A stretch of 64,000 nt of DNA from assembly GCF_001649575.2 (NCBI RefSeq), contig NC_051435.1, forward strand, positions 3,049,381 through 3,113,380. The letters run 5' to 3'. Origin of the DNA: Kryptolebias marmoratus (lineage: Eukaryota; Chordata; Actinopteri; Cyprinodontiformes; Rivulidae). Made by a program: the position numbers and the translations under genes. This document shows positions 36,332 to 49,214 of this stretch, one piece after another. The notes under the pieces are model-generated. The model made no database searches, had not been told where the DNA came from, and saw only the letters and a program-made list of their open reading frames with translations. Position 1 is the first letter of the stretch. The number at the start of each line of letters is the position of its first letter.

Positions 36332-37529
36332 AATGCTGTGGAAAATGGGACATATATATATAACTGTTTTGTTGGCTCCACAACAAACAGGTCATCTTCA
36401 GCTGTGTTTCAGTTTCATGACAGCTCCTCGGGTTGTCCATTGTCTCACCGGCCAGCTGGAACTCGTCTTCGGGGGGAGAAATGAAAATACAAGCTGTGGT
36501 GAAAGAAAGGCATTGATTTATGTAGATCTGTTTTAACATATCTTTGCACAACATGGCAACCAGGAATAGAAAAAGTGGCAAAGAAACAGATAAAAAAAAG
36601 AGGCAACAACCAGTTCAATTTATTCATGGATTCACAGCTGAAGTCATCTCAGGGTGCCATCTCAGCTGTCACTCATACTTTGAGTCCTCCTGGATTTCCA
36701 CCCTCATATGCCCCGAGTCCTGATGCATTTTTATTTTTATTTTTTTTTCAGGAGGTAAAGGCTGGGAGAGCCCAAAGGGAAATGGCTGCTACCTCTGCAG
36801 TGTGATATCTGCTAAGTGGAGCCTCTGTGGCAGCTATCACCAAGGATATCTAATTCCCAGCCTCACTTTAAGGGATCAGCAAGGGCAATTTTCTGCTTAT
36901 GGACACTTCTTTCATTTCTCACTGTGCCGAGTGAGACCACAGCTTCTGACCCGAGTGTCACAGAGCGAGTTAACCGCGAAGACGGTCGGGAAAAAGAAAG
37001 AAAGAGAGAGGAAAAACTGAGCGTGCAAAACAAACCAACAAAGCTGGAGTGTGGAGCAGGGCTTTAATGGATGCTGGCAACCCACCAGGAGAGCATGGCT
37101 CAGTGGAATGACCCACTAACCAAACAAAGGAGTGATGATTTCTCTGCTTCCTTGTAGGCCCGGTTCTGAGGCCGCCGAGGCTCGGATAAACGAAGCATTC
37201 AGGGTTTTTAGCATGAGCAAACAATCAGCTCCTATTCATGCCTCAAATAATTATCAGAAAGATTCATTGCTGGAAATAACAAGTTTGCAAACTACTGAGA
37301 GGGAAAAATGCGATAAATACAGTATTTCGCAAATGGGATCGTTTACTTTTGGGAATGTTTCCACAACTTTGGGCACATTTATGACTGAAAATGACAGAAT
37401 AATCTTTTTGTTTGATTTAGATTTTCACATTGCTGCAGTGACAAAAGACTTTTATGAGACGATTTATTGAAAAATTCTGCAAAATAATACAGAAGTGCAA
37501 ACATTAGGACATGTTAAAAACAAAAATAA
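36332..37529. other. Unassigned non-coding sequence
   Basis: The largest ORF (37132-37470 plus, 112 codons) has no recognisable domain, and I see no splice or promoter support. Nothing else recognised. Confidence 0.4.
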
Positions 37530-37690
37530 ATGAGACTTTAGTCCTTGTAGGAATGCATATCGCCCGCTGCCTTCCATGCCACAGTTTTAAACAAAGGTCT
37601 GGATGACTCTCAGCTACTAAAACACCACATCGTAGGTAAATATCTGTAAGGTTTGCAGCGTTTCAGCCATCTTTGTGTCCAACGATTAGC
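37530..37690 (+). repeat. Family A dispersed repeat, copy 7
   Basis: CCTTGTAGGAATGCATATCG, CCCGCTGCC, GATGACTCTCAGCTACTAAA and AAATATCTGTAAGG occur in family order. Confidence 0.75.
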
Positions 37691-39837
37691 TTCTCAGTAA
37701 ATCAGAGATGTTTTGGTGACAAACAGACACACAACATGATCTCCTGGTAGTTTTAGTACTCCTATCAGCTCTTGTTTGTGACTTTCTCTCATTCTTTAGC
37801 TCGTGTGAACGTAGATTTTAGCTGATGTTCGGTTGGAGGAACTGTCGCAGAAAAGCTCCGGTGCTTCCTTACTGTGACGTGCGTTCAGATTGAGACTCAC
37901 TTTTTTCTTTTTTAATAAATTATTTGACATTTGCCTAATTTGTTGGCACTGAAATGAACACACTCCTTGTGAAGCAGTCCTCACGTTACAGAGCGGAAAG
38001 CAAGAAATGGCATTTCAGAAGAAGACATCCATCACATCCACGCCTCCTGCTGCTTCTCTTTCTTCAGAGACACTTTTTAGCCTGAAGGAGTCAGATTTAT
38101 ATGAACAGTGGCTTTTTGAATGTCTGTAGCTAGTTGGGTGGATATTTGTGCAGTTTGCTTGTTTAAATTATCATCGTTTTTTTGTACATTTTTGCAGTGA
38201 ACCTTCTTCGGCATGTGTTGTTTCTGCCATTAATTTTAGCTTTTAACTGGTCTTTTGCCAATAGTCGCTTCTATATAGCCTTTGGCTACTAATAGCTTTT
38301 AAACCTTTGCTGATTTTAGCCCATGTTTTGGTGCTTTTAGCTTCTAGCAACCATTCTGCTTCTTGTAGCTTTAACAACAAACTTCAGCTCTTAGTGTTCT
38401 CACTGTATTTTTGCAGAAACAGCCATTTTCCAGTTAAAGCGACTGTTTTTTTAGGTTGTTTTAATAGATTTTTTTTTTATTTATGGTTAAGTAGTGACTA
38501 TTTGTTTATTGTTTGCATGTTTCTGCAGCCTTTCAGAGCACTTTGGGTGTGTTAATGCATAGAAATAAACTACATCTAAACAGAAGTGTTGATCCAGTCC
38601 TGCAGAATATGAATGACTCTGCACAGTAAGTTTGGATAAAACATATCATTGGAGTCTGCACCCAGAGCTGACACACACACAGACAGGCTCAGCAGCTGGG
38701 AAGTTTTCAGTTCCAGCAGTCTTCCTCTCCTCCTGAGCCTCTGTCTCGCCTCAGGCAGCAGGTACAATGGCAGTCTGTACAACTCTCACAGTGTGTTTGC
38801 TTTGACAGCTTCTGTTGTTCCTCGCTGACATCTTTGCATCATTACTGAGCCAGCGCTCAAATTGTTCCTGGGAGCCACTTGGGGTGCATCCTGCTTCCAA
38901 GCAGATTTGTCTCGGGGAATAACAGGGTCCACTTTGCCGCCGCAAACAAGCCTCAGACTGGAACAGTGCAGTAAATGAATAAATTACAAACTCCATCTGG
39001 AAAACGAACGATGTCAGTGCAGAACCAGAGAAATCCTGATAGATATTTAAAATTTGAGCTATTTTTTGACTCATGTTTTGGTTTTGTATCAACTCACAGT
39101 GAAATAAAGTGGAATCAGTGCACATTCTGCTAACGAACTGCTCTGAAACTGTGGGTTCACACATCAGGAGTTTCTAATTGACCTAAGAGACTCTTCTGGC
39201 TGCATCAAGTGATTAGTGATGGTCTGTGAACAGCAACTTGTTTTCTTCAGTGGCTAAATGCACAGAGTCGTCTTTAAATCACTTCTTACTGAACGTTCAT
39301 TAGCGCTCAAAAGCTGTTTTTATCTGAGTTTTCATGTTAAAATTTAATGATCTTGCCTTTTTTTCTACACTCTTTCTGCTATCTTTATTAGGTCATTATG
39401 TTGGCTTTAGATCATTATACACAGCCAGACATGAACCAAAACCTTTTTATGATCTATACAGAATAATAAAAAATGTCTGACATCTTTAGAAATAGATTTT
39501 CCTCTCTGTCGCCTCCCGGTGGCAGAATGAAGTAAGGAAGCAGAAATTAACCCTGACAGTTAAAGTCTAAGACTCTTTGTGTTTTACAGATTACCAATGA
39601 AACCCTCCTGATGAGGGAAATATTAAAAATAAAACGACTACATTAGAACAAGGCTGTTGATGCAAGGCTAAATAAAGAAACTAATGATGTTTACGGAAAA
39701 ATAACATTAAAAAAATGATAAAAATGTTTATTATTTGCATGTTCCGCTCGGGTTTTCTTTGGCTCAAGTTCAAAAACACGCCTGGAAAAGGACAGAGTTT
39801 GGTTTTAATGTTTATCCAGTACTGGAAAATAAAAAAT
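37691..39837. other. Mostly unassigned non-coding sequence
   Basis: Contains a TAGCTTTTAGC tract (38225-38365). The minus-strand ORF 38751-39164 (137 codons) has no domain. 38810-38960 is a non-repetitive GC-richer block. Confidence 0.4.
38225..38365 (-). repeat. TAGCTTTTAGC-type degenerate array
   Basis: TTTTAGCTTTTAACTGG, TTGGCTACTAATAGCTTTTA, GCTTTTAGCTTCTAGC: the opposite-strand form of the GCTAAAAGC array motif. Confidence 0.6.
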
Positions 39838-40082
39838 ATGTATCCATCCATCTTCTTCCATGTATCCATAGAGGTAACAGATCCAGGAGGGAAACCCAGA
39901 CCTCCCTCTCCAGCTCCTCCCGGGGACCTGAAGGTCTTCCCAGGCCACAGAAGATTGTCCTCTCATTGGGACATGCTTGGAAAACTCAAGGACATATCCC
40001 AAGCAGATCCTCAAAACCCCTCAGCTGACTCTTTTCGATGTGAAGGAGCTGATCCGAGCTCCTCACCTCACTGAAGACTCAA
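39838..40082 (-). mobile_element. LINE 3' end fragment ((GATG)n-tailed family), minus orientation
   Basis: Begins TGTATCCATCCATCTTCTTC, the reversed GATG-type tail. It then has CTCCCGGGGACC, TTCCCAGGCCACAGAAGATT, ACTCTTTTCGATGTGAAGGA and GAGCTCCTCACCTCACTGA. Read on the minus strand this parallels 56110-56330 in order. It is strongly diverged and the C-terminal coding sequence is broken. Confidence 0.65.
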
Positions 40083-41114
40083 CCAGAACAGGAGGAGCAA
40101 ACATCTCTGAAGTTACAGGAGGAACTAATCCTGATCGGAAGGAAATGACCTGATGGTGTCCTTTGTTGGAACGAACCTAAAGCATTTTACTTGTTGAGAA
40201 CGTGGTACTTTAGGCTGCAACATCGTTAAAGTTTAAGTTTAAGATTTAAAAAGACACGACTGCCCTGGTTTTCAGCAGACATCCTTGGTTTGTTGAAATG
40301 AAGACATGTGAGAAGTCTTTATTCTCGCTATGAGCCACAAGTTCAAAGATAAAATAACAACGCACACACGGAATATTTTAAAATGTGTAACTATTTCAAG
40401 GTCTACTTGGTTGACGCAACTACGTGCGGTCGTCTGAGACATACGGGACACAAGTTCTGTCGGGGATAATTCCCCGGATGCAACGCCATGCATGTGCTGT
40501 TCTTCAAAAAGAAACTTGCAAAAATACATCTTAATATTTGTGCCTCCGATGTCCCCTGTGGGGTTCAGTCAATTTGGGATACCTTGGATCAAATTTCTCC
40601 TTCAACCACTCCGGTTTTCTCAGGGGATTCTCCAAATATTCTCCTTTGCATTTTTGTCTCTTTCTGCATTTCTGCTTTACATCCCAGTTCAGTGTATGAT
40701 GGACAATTCAACTTGTTCCACAACTTCTTTGGAGTTCAACTAGAAGGATACAACTTGTACCATAGTTAAACCTCACCCTGCACGTTGCATTTTCCACAAC
40801 ACTGGGCTCATGTTATTTTACGACGGCACTCCGGCCAAAAAACAGAAAAGGCAGACATTAAACTGAACGATCCCACGGTCTTAATTTGATTTATAGCAGA
40901 TGTTATGAGCTGAATGGTTACCGTTGCTGACTAAACAATATCTCCATAAAGTCGTTAATGACCTACGTTATGTTCTCTCGCAGTCTGATTTAATGCTGTT
41001 GTTGTTGCTTTTTACAGCCAGTGAGAGCTGGATGCCAGTAGGCGGCTTCTTGATGAGCCAGTGTCCAGATAAACACCCGGTTGGAGATTTGGAGACGGAG
41101 GTAAAAGATGCATG
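40083..41114. other. Unassigned non-coding sequence
   Basis: Overlapping ORFs at 40488-40769 encode hydrophobic stretches but no family I can defend; see rejected items. Nothing else recognised. Confidence 0.35.
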
Positions 41115-41195
41115 TGATGCACGATGGACTGGCGACGTGTCCGAGGTGACTGCTGGAGGCAGACACCAGCCCTGAATGGGAGGAATGAACCCGTG
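41115..41195 (+). repeat. LINE 3'-tail-like fragment (GATGGACTGGCGAC)
   Basis: GATGGACTGGCGACGTGTCC, TGACTGCTGG, GCAGACACCAGCCCTGAATG then GGAGGAATGAA. This ordered text is a familiar 3' UTR end of fish non-LTR elements. Confidence 0.55.
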
Positions 41196-42574
41196 CACCC
41201 TTTATTTGACTTATATTAAAGATGCAAGCTTGAGGAAACTAAAACATAAAGAAGACTACTAATGAAGAGAGATAGGCAGCAGGTGACAAATCAAACTCAT
41301 ATAAATATCAAGAAACTTCATTATCCATCCATTATCCTCCACTGAAGAAGGTGTGTTCAGGTACTAACAAACAGAACAGGAACCTGGAAACTTAAAACAA
41401 TAAGAGCCACTGTCTGAATAAATGTCATGTTTGCTGTGTGGTGATTTTAGTGTGAAACGAACAAAACTGAGAGAAGTTTAAATACCTGCAGAGTCTGCCA
41501 ACGCACCACCTGCCTGCACACCTGTGCTGCTCCAGTTTACACAAAGGGGCGGAGCCTCACGGGTTTAGATTTATAGACTGGCTGTAAGAAGGAGCTGCAG
41601 CACCTGCCTGTAATACAGAATAATACACAAACTGGAGCCTGATTGTTCTGCAGTCAGCCAGTGGTGCTGAGTCAAACACAATTCATCCTCTACCTGCTGG
41701 GATGGATGTTTGTTGAAGATGGAGACTTTGTTGTTCTTACTGCTGGTCTTGTAGACAAGAGATAAATTTAAAGGATGTAAAGCAGCATTTATTAACCTTT
41801 CATCTCTCTGAAGTCAGTGAAATGACTCCAAGATCAGTTTTCTTCATAAAACTTATCAGTCTGTTTATATAACTCACTGGAAGCACATTTTTTTTTGATG
41901 TTCCTGAACTACCCATCAGTGCACCTTTGAGTTTCCTCCACAGGACCAGCAGGGTGCCACTTCTTTGTCTTCTGACTGATTTGTGTGTGTGTACTGAAAA
42001 GAATCAACACGGTCTGTGTCTGAACTGATTCTCCTCTCGCTGTCGGGATGATCGGGTAAAAATCACAGATTAAATCCCTCAGTGTTGCTCACGGCTGTGA
42101 GGGGAGCTCAGCTGTTCCCAGCATGCACCCCACCTCGGCATAATCAGACGGTTACATAACACATCTGCAAGACTTATTGTTGCACTGGGTTGCAGAAGAT
42201 GATGCAAAATTGACCTTTTTATGTGTAAAAAAAGTTTTAAGCAAACAGACTTTCTCGTGCTCTTTATTGGAGTTGTTATGCTTAAAGGTCAAATTGTGAT
42301 GCGGGCTGAAGCTTTTAGAGTTCGGTGGATGTTTGTTTCACCAAATAAGCCCCAAATGCTACATCCTTCTACCTGAAATAAAATACAGTTTCAGGTTTTT
42401 TTAAAACAATAATAAAATGTTATCATGGTCCAACAAAGACTGGACAGAAGAAGAGTGAAAAAGCAACAAAAGGCCAAAGAACTGTTGATCAAAACGACTT
42501 TAAATGAAACTACGACCTGCCGTCTATCATGCAAAAGTTTTAAATGAAGCTATTTTGTCACCTGTAAGAAAGTA
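41196..42574. other. Unassigned non-coding sequence
   Basis: No exon, RNA gene or repeat recognised. Confidence 0.4.
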
Positions 42575-42700
42575 TTTAATGGGGATGACTCTCAGCTACT
42601 ACCACACCAAAATTTAGAGTAATATCTTTAAAACTGACTGAGTTATAACCATAATTGTCTTGACTTGTAAAGTTAAGTCGTTGTAAAATGAAAGTTAATT
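42575..42700 (+). repeat. Family A dispersed repeat, copy 8 (best core)
   Basis: GATGACTCTCAGCTACTACC, ACACCAAAATTTAGAGTAAT, ATCTTTAAAACTGACTGAGT and TATAACCATAATTG: the cleanest core copy in the window. Confidence 0.8.
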
Positions 42701-43672
42701 ATAAGAGTTTCATGATTCATGAGTTATTTTGCTAACACACATGCACAGAATGAACCAAGATGTTTGCTTAGTATTTTTTTTATTTAATATTTAAAGTGCA
42801 CCAATTATCTTTGGATATTTAAAGGAAAAAAGTGTCAATTTGATCAAATATTTGATAGCGTACAATGAGAGTTCTTGTTAAAATTATCCAATTAAGAGTG
42901 GTGAAATCGAAATCTAAAATGTTCCAACTGTGTCAGGAACCTCAGCTACAGCTTGTCTAAACAAAACGTATAAAAGAATTCAGTGTAATTCATGTCTACA
43001 AGATTGCCGGCATTTGAAGGGCAAGTGTGATGTATGAAACTCTTTGACTTTACAACAGGAATGAAAAATCTTTTATGGGATGCTCTCGTGCTCAGAGCTA
43101 CTCACCTAGCAGGTGTTTGAGGAGTTCACATTTCCTCTGCCGGCGAGTCGCCATCAGCGCTGACAAATTACGTCTGGGAGCAGAGAGAATGTTTCCCAAG
43201 GTCAGGGCACTCGGCAGCATACATTCAAATTGTCGAGCAGCCTGGGAGAAGCAATTTGGACTGAAGCAGACAGCTTTCAGCTTTCAGTTCGCTCTGTATT
43301 ACCTGGACGTGATTGAAACATGACAATTACAGAGACTGAGACGCTGATGAGGAAAGAAACCGACGCCAGAAACTCCAGTCCCACGAGACGCTGTCAGCAG
43401 CATCATAGAGGGCTAGAATTGGGTTTTAACTCTTCGAACATCTAAAAAATATACTCCCAGTAGCAGTGTGGAAAGCTCAGACAACTAACAGCTCAGCTGA
43501 ATCATCATGTTGCTGCCTGACGATCTCCTCATGTGTATTCACACCCATGTTTTTTATCTAAAAATACTCTTATCCTTCACATACGGCTTCCTGCTGCCTG
43601 CTGCACGCTGCTGTTCGCCCGTATGGGCAGATAGGTCTGAAAGTCATCAACATAACAGTGTCGTGTAATGTG
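42701..43672. other. Unassigned non-coding sequence
   Basis: The plus-strand ORF 43075-43323 (82 codons) is domainless. The sequence around it is non-repetitive. No splice evidence. Confidence 0.4.
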
Positions 43673-43910
43673 CTGCAAGCCCAGTTCTGAAAAAGTAGAA
43701 ACAATGTGTAAAATGTAAATAAAACTCCAAAACCCACATTTTATTCGCCGTGGAACACAGTAAACACATCAAATGTTCAAACTGAGAAAAAACAGGTAAA
43801 TTTGAATTCTATGGCAGTAACAAATCTTAAAAACTCTTCTTTTAGCATCCGTCTGTATATGTCTTTTCTATCATGCAACAAATGATCCTTTTTAAAATTT
43901 TTCATACACG
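43673..43910 (+). mobile_element. Left end of a Tc1-like element (LMVWGC family)
   Basis: CAAGCCCAGTTCTGAAAAAG, GTGTAAAATGTAAATAAAAC, CCACATTTTATTCGCCGTGG, CACAGTAAACACATCAAATG and CTATGGCAGTAACAAATCTT follow the order seen at 35480-35630. The rest of the element is absent. Confidence 0.65.
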
Positions 43911-45129
43911 GGCTAACAGTAAGCAGGAGCAGATCACACAGAATATAAATAATCTACTATAGCTCCAGAAAAAAACTGGTTGCATTGAATTCATGAAGAG
44001 AGTCGTGATTTAAGAGCCACTTTTGCTTCGTCACGTTCTGTTAAATCAAGTAAATGACTGTAAATGAGGTCCTTTTGTTGGGGTCCGTATCCCAGCATGC
44101 ATTGTCTGAGTGGCTCCTGATCAGACTGCGATGAGTCCCATCATTCAGATTAGAGCTTCCTCGGCTTCAGTCGTGTGTCGTCTGCCTTTAGTCTGTCGGC
44201 TTTTATTAATTTTTATGACTCATCTCCTAATCCCGAATGGCAGAAATGATTATTGACAGGCTGATGACATTCACAGACCCCCATGCATCACAATGACTTA
44301 TTACCACTCAGGAGCTGCATTTGTCAGATTGAAGGCGGAGGCATGCAGAGTGGATGGAATCACACGGTTAAGCTGTAAAGAATACAGGTCGGCTTGCTGG
44401 CGAGGGTCCATACAGGCCGTTAAATTGACTCTGGGAGGCGACGTGTTGCCGGGATCGAATTAGAGCAGTTTAGCTTGTTTGCCAGAGGGCTAATAAACCT
44501 GGAAGCACAAAATAACAGGCCCAGATTTAAAAGGATGTCAGGGATTTTAATTACACGTGGCGTTCCAGCGCCTGGCAGGTAAAATCAGCTGACCTGAGCT
44601 GAGTCGGTGTCAGGGGTGTGCAAAGGTTAACACAGATGCACTGGCTGTGCATTAATCACTGAAAGGTCAGGCCGGGAAAGGCCACGTGCAGCAAATTACT
44701 TCTGTGCAGACTTCAGGTGATCTGAATGCCCATGAAGTGAGGAAAGGCAAAAGGATGAATCAATAAAATGACCCACAAAGTTTTATGCTTTTATTAAGCT
44801 GAACACGCACAGATTTATTGATTTGTTATGCCTACACAATGTTTGCGTCACAAGATTATTACACTGAATGATTAATTGGTTCAGTTTTTTTTAGTTATTT
44901 GTTGTTCTTGTAATTTGTTAAGATTTAGTTTTATATTCATCCACAGTTTCAGTTTATTTTGAAAAATAAATCAGAAATCAGTGAGTCTGCAACAGAAAAT
45001 ATAAACATGACCTTTACGCTCTAGGTTACGCTGTAATTTCGCCACCCTTCAACCAAACGCAGATAAAAGACCGACTTCCAGAATGGAAACCATATTAAAA
45101 CAGCTCCAGAGTTCAATATTTCCTCGAAC
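43911..45129. other. Non-repetitive sequence, candidate conserved non-coding block
   Basis: No gene. 44060-44720 has no low-complexity or repeat signature. It contains homeodomain-type TTTTAATTAC cores (44546) and an E-box CACGTG (44683-44688). Conservation cannot be shown from one sequence. Confidence 0.3.
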
Positions 45130-45501
45130 TGTAAGGATTTGGGTTTTGTTTTGTCATTGTTGTGTCTTGTCATCATTCTCTTCTTGCCCTCAGTCTGCTT
45201 CTGTTTATCTGCCACGCCCATCTCCACCTGTCCACAATATTAATCACTCACCTCATTACCCTCTGCTTTAAAACCTGGTCATTTCCTCCTCTCCTGTGCC
45301 GGTTCATTGTTGATTGTTGTTGTGTTGGTGTTTTGTCCCTGGCTCCTCCTTGCCTCGCCGTTTTTGGATTTTTGTTATAGTTTGTTTTGCTGCCACGTCA
45401 GCCTTTTGTTTTATAGTTTTGTTAATTTAAATAAATCAGTTTTTATTTTAAGGTAAGTCTGCACTCTGGGTTCGCCTCCTTCACCACCTCGGCCCATGAC
45501 A
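45130..45501 (+). repeat. LTR-like dispersed repeat, copy 2
   Basis: Starts TGTAAGGATTTGGGTTTTG and ends CCCATGACA. Its body shares CTGCCACGCCCATCTCCACC, TGCTTTAAAACCTGGTCATT, GTCAGCCTTTTGTTTTATAG and AAGTCTGCACTCTG with the copy at 3020-3703, in order. It lacks the LINE nested in that copy, which confirms the insertion boundaries there. Confidence 0.6.
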
Positions 45502-46570
45502 CAAACTCCATCATTTAAACCTTTTACAGGAAGTGCCCAGGCTGCACAGGAAGTCCTACAGCTAGCTGCTGCTTGCAAATATTTAAAGTAAATTATTATG
45601 CAATGCAAAACTGATGGGGGTAAAGGACTGCTATGTTTTTTTTAAAAAAAAGATTGAAGTGGTTTTAAGACAGAAGCAATCTACTTCTCGTTCAAACTCA
45701 CCGTCAGTTTGTCAGAACAGCGACGCTAAGTGAGTAAATGTACACTGACTAAATGGAAAATGAAAAATAAAACACTTGCATTGTATCATTTTAGGACTTA
45801 TTTCTTTAATCTTTGTATATTATTGCACCTTGACTCTGAATTAAAAAGCTAAAGGTCAAAATGGCTCACAGAGGACTCCAGCTTAAAAGAAAACTGCATC
45901 ATTCTTTGCGAGTTTATTTTATGTACGGTAACTCAGAAATGCCCCGCTGTGATCAACCCCATAAGATTAAAAGTAGGTTAAATAACGTATTCGAGGTGAT
46001 GTATTATTTTTCATAGAGCAGTTCGTTTGACAGCTCACAATTTGAAGTTGTCCTGTGGATTTTTACCAAACCACACTGCTTGGAAATTATTAGAAAATGA
46101 CTTTGAACCTTCAATCACACAGTTTAATTGTTGGTTAAAATGAGAGATCAAATGGAGAAGAAAATTGCCTCAATAATTGCAAAGAGCAGAAAACTGTTAT
46201 TATGATCCTATTACTCATTGATTCACTCAAAGCTCAACTCTTTTGTTTGGGAGGAAAAAAAAAAAGTTTCTGCTCAAGTTTTTCCTTCAAGTGAAACAGA
46301 AAACAGAAAGTGTTCGTTTAAACTGTGAAAAACAAATTTACTGATGAGAGGAATGAGTCCTCTGGTAAACAAAGCAGACCTGAATAATTAACCTGATTAA
46401 AGAAAGTTTTTCTGTCTTCTTTCACCCTGTGTCACCCGGACACCAAAACTCTCATTGACTTCCACTGAATCTCAACTCAGGACCTCATATCTCTTATCTT
46501 TTTGTTCCTGAGGGGGGTCCCGGAGGACCCTCTCTCCTGGTTGATCCTAAGCCCAAGTCCAAGGGGGTCC
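45502..46570. other. Unassigned non-coding sequence
   Basis: No exon or repeat recognised until the G-rich tandem repeat near 46.57 kb. Confidence 0.4.
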
Positions 46571-46750
46571 GGGTAGTTCCTTCCAGGGTCCGGGTAGTTC
46601 CTTCCATGCCAGTTCCAGAGACCGAGGGGGTTCAGGTGGACCCTCAACAGAACCAGAGTCCGAGGGGGTCCGGGTAGTTCCTTCCATGCCAGTTCCGGAG
46701 ACCGAGGGGGTTCCGGTGGACCCTCAACAGAACCAGAGTCCGAGGGGGTC
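46571..46750. repeat. 80-bp tandem repeat, two full copies plus a partial one
   Basis: CGGGTAGTTCCTTCCATGCC recurs at 46591 and 46671, giving an 80-bp period; the two copies (46591-46670, 46671-46750) differ by only a few bases. A truncated GGGTAGTTCCTTCC unit precedes them (46571-46590). The unit is G-rich, with GAGGGGG occurring twice. The ORF at 46686-46958 runs out of this repeat and is not a gene. Confidence 0.9.
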
Positions 46751-49214
46751 CTGCCAGACGCCTCTCCAGCTCCACACGTTAAGGGGGGGGTTCATCTACC
46801 TCTGTAGTCTGAGGGGGTGGGGCCAGACCATCCACCTGAACTCTTTTCCTGGTTTTCTGTTACCTGTCTCTTTGTTTTTTAAATATTTGGGTTCAAACTC
46901 GCTGCCTGTCACCTGCTTCCTGCACCTTCGAGTCTTCAGTCGTAACAGACACAGGTGAAAACATCGTCGCTCTGCCTTCGCCTTCATAAAAACCATCTCA
47001 CCTGGATTGTCTGTGTCGTTTCCATGGAGACATCACTAATCACCGTGGACAGCAGATCGTATCTCCCAGCTGCCTTGCAGCCTCTTTCTGTATTTGTGTT
47101 TTCTACATTTAGCTTTCTGTTGCTATTTTTTTATAAACCCTGGGTTTAAAGCGGTTCTTATCGCTAAGAAGACATTAAACGAGAGGCTCAGATGTCAAAA
47201 GCGACGTCCAGCTCCGGGAGATAAATGGATTTCCTCTTCAGAGATGTCTCCGCAATTTGTTCACATCAGACAATCTCTGAGCAGCTCAAGGACAAAATCA
47301 AGGAGAAAACTCGACTAATTTATTAGGAAGGAGCAACAATTTCTGCTCATCTGTTGCAGCTAAACGCTTTGATTTACAGCATTAAATTACTGCAGAACGG
47401 GGCGATTTACCACAGAGGAAAATACTTTTTATCAAAACTGAAATCAACCCTGGAAATTCTTTATGTTTGGGTTCATAAAGGAATAAGAAGAAGCTATAAA
47501 ACCTATAAATTTAGAATTATAAGAGCTGTTTCTACAATCAAGCTGGTTCAAGTAGACCTTTAGTAAACAGAAATAGTTTTAATTTGGAGTTAGCTAAATT
47601 TCCTCCCTTAACATATTCTTTAACTTTTCAGCTTCTGACCCATAAAAAAACAGTGACAAAGGTGCGTGACCCCATCTGTTGGCTGTTTAAACATCCAAAA
47701 GTGCTAATGAGCCGATTAAATAAGGCCATAATGACAACACAAACAGTCTTAGCATCCATTTTTCTCATTTTTAAATCATTAAATGACTTGTTTTTCGATT
47801 CTCTGTAACAATTATGGTGTAAATATTTCATAAAAACTTGGTTTTTAATTGTAACTTGATATTTGGAGATTATCTAAGGACCCCTGCTTGGTGTTGGGTG
47901 ACCCACGCTGGGGTCCCGACCCCAACTTTGGGAATTGTTGCTTTAACGGATCAGATCAGATGGTTTTAGAGTTAAAATCTTAGGAGTAGGATCTAGAAAG
48001 TGATTATTGTCCTCGGTAAAAAGTCATAAATCAGGAGACATCACTGCTTCTTTCTTCAGTCAATAACAAAGCAGAACCTAAAAAAAAAGATATATTTAAA
48101 GTTTAATTCAGAAGATTTACACCAAATTTAGAATCACTTTTTAATCTAACCTTCATGCATAAGAAATAAATTTAAAAAGCTAGGTATAAAACCTTTTAAA
48201 TAATAAAAAACAAAGAATAAAATATTTATTACAGTAACCCTCCAGGAAGTGCTACAGTTAGCTGCTGCTGCTGTTTGCTCTTTCAGTTCAGTTTATATAA
48301 CTGTGTAATGCCTAAATGATGATCTGAAGCTTTATTAAATAACGTTTGCATGGAAGTTTTGATATTTGGGAGCAGATTAGCCGTTAGCTCGTCGGTCTGG
48401 TCAAAATTAAAATCTGTTTCTACAAACTCAAGAGCAGATAAGATACTAACTGCTCATAACCTCTCCACAGAACCATATTTTTCTAAAAAAAACAACTAAA
48501 TTACCTCTTTAATAACATGTTCCATAAAAACCGACTGTTTGAGCCGCATCTAATTGGTTTTATGTAGTCATCTCATGCTGAGCTGTGTGCTGAAATGGAT
48601 GTTTATTTTTTTAAATGTTAAGCTTCTAAAACGTCCCTTTCAGAGTGTCCTTATCCTCCTAGGAACTTGGCGTTCACATATGCCATGCAGGAGATGTTTT
48701 CTATGAGAGGACTTAAAAAATAAAACAGGCAGGTTATAAAACATCAGACTTTCATTTTAAAAATCTTCATAAACATAACCCCTCGGCTGACTCTGCTGAT
48801 GTTTCTCATTCCACCCACGGCCACATTCCCCCAGGTGCCATGAGTAACGACTCCTCACCCACTGACACCACACAGCCCGTCGCTGCCCATTAAACCTGGA
48901 TGGAGCCACAAATTGATTCCCCAGCTTCTGTTTGGAGCTTTAATTGAGTTACAGGCGAACCGATCGGCATCCTGCCTCGTGGCGTCAAAGATACATGAGC
49001 TCTTCTGCTCGGTGAATAAAACTCTCCTCAGTGATGATAAACAGAGACGGCTCTGTCAGCCAAATCCTGAATCAGTTCTCACTTCTTATTTGTCATGTTT
49101 ATGCTTTTTAAACACAGATCTGTTTGCAACACGCAGCAGTTAAACCGGAGAGATTACAGGTTGTGTGAATACTGAGCGCTGAAAGCTGCTGAGGTTTGTG
49201 GAAGGAGCCGAAAC
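46751..49214. other. Unassigned non-coding sequence
   Basis: 47880-47945 (CCACGCTGGGGTCCCGACCC, CAACTTTGGGAATTG) resembles the terminus of fish hAT elements. 48790-49130 is a non-repetitive, GC-richer block. No exon supported. Confidence 0.35.

Noticed and set aside
37132..37470. 112-codon plus-strand ORF
   Set aside because: No domain or splice support; part of it overlaps ORFs on the opposite strand.
38751..39164. 137-codon minus-strand ORF
   Set aside because: No domain, no promoter or splice context; within chance expectation for 64 kb of two-strand sequence.
40488..40770. Two overlapping ORFs with hydrophobic stretches, faintly reminiscent of a synaptophysin-family membrane segment
   Set aside because: The similarity is limited to composition and a few residues in shifting frames; no splice sites or flanking exons support it.
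46500..46810. Possible G-quadruplex cluster
   Set aside because: G runs of 4-8 exist but are mostly separated by more than 15 bases, so canonical short-loop quadruplexes are not predicted by eye.
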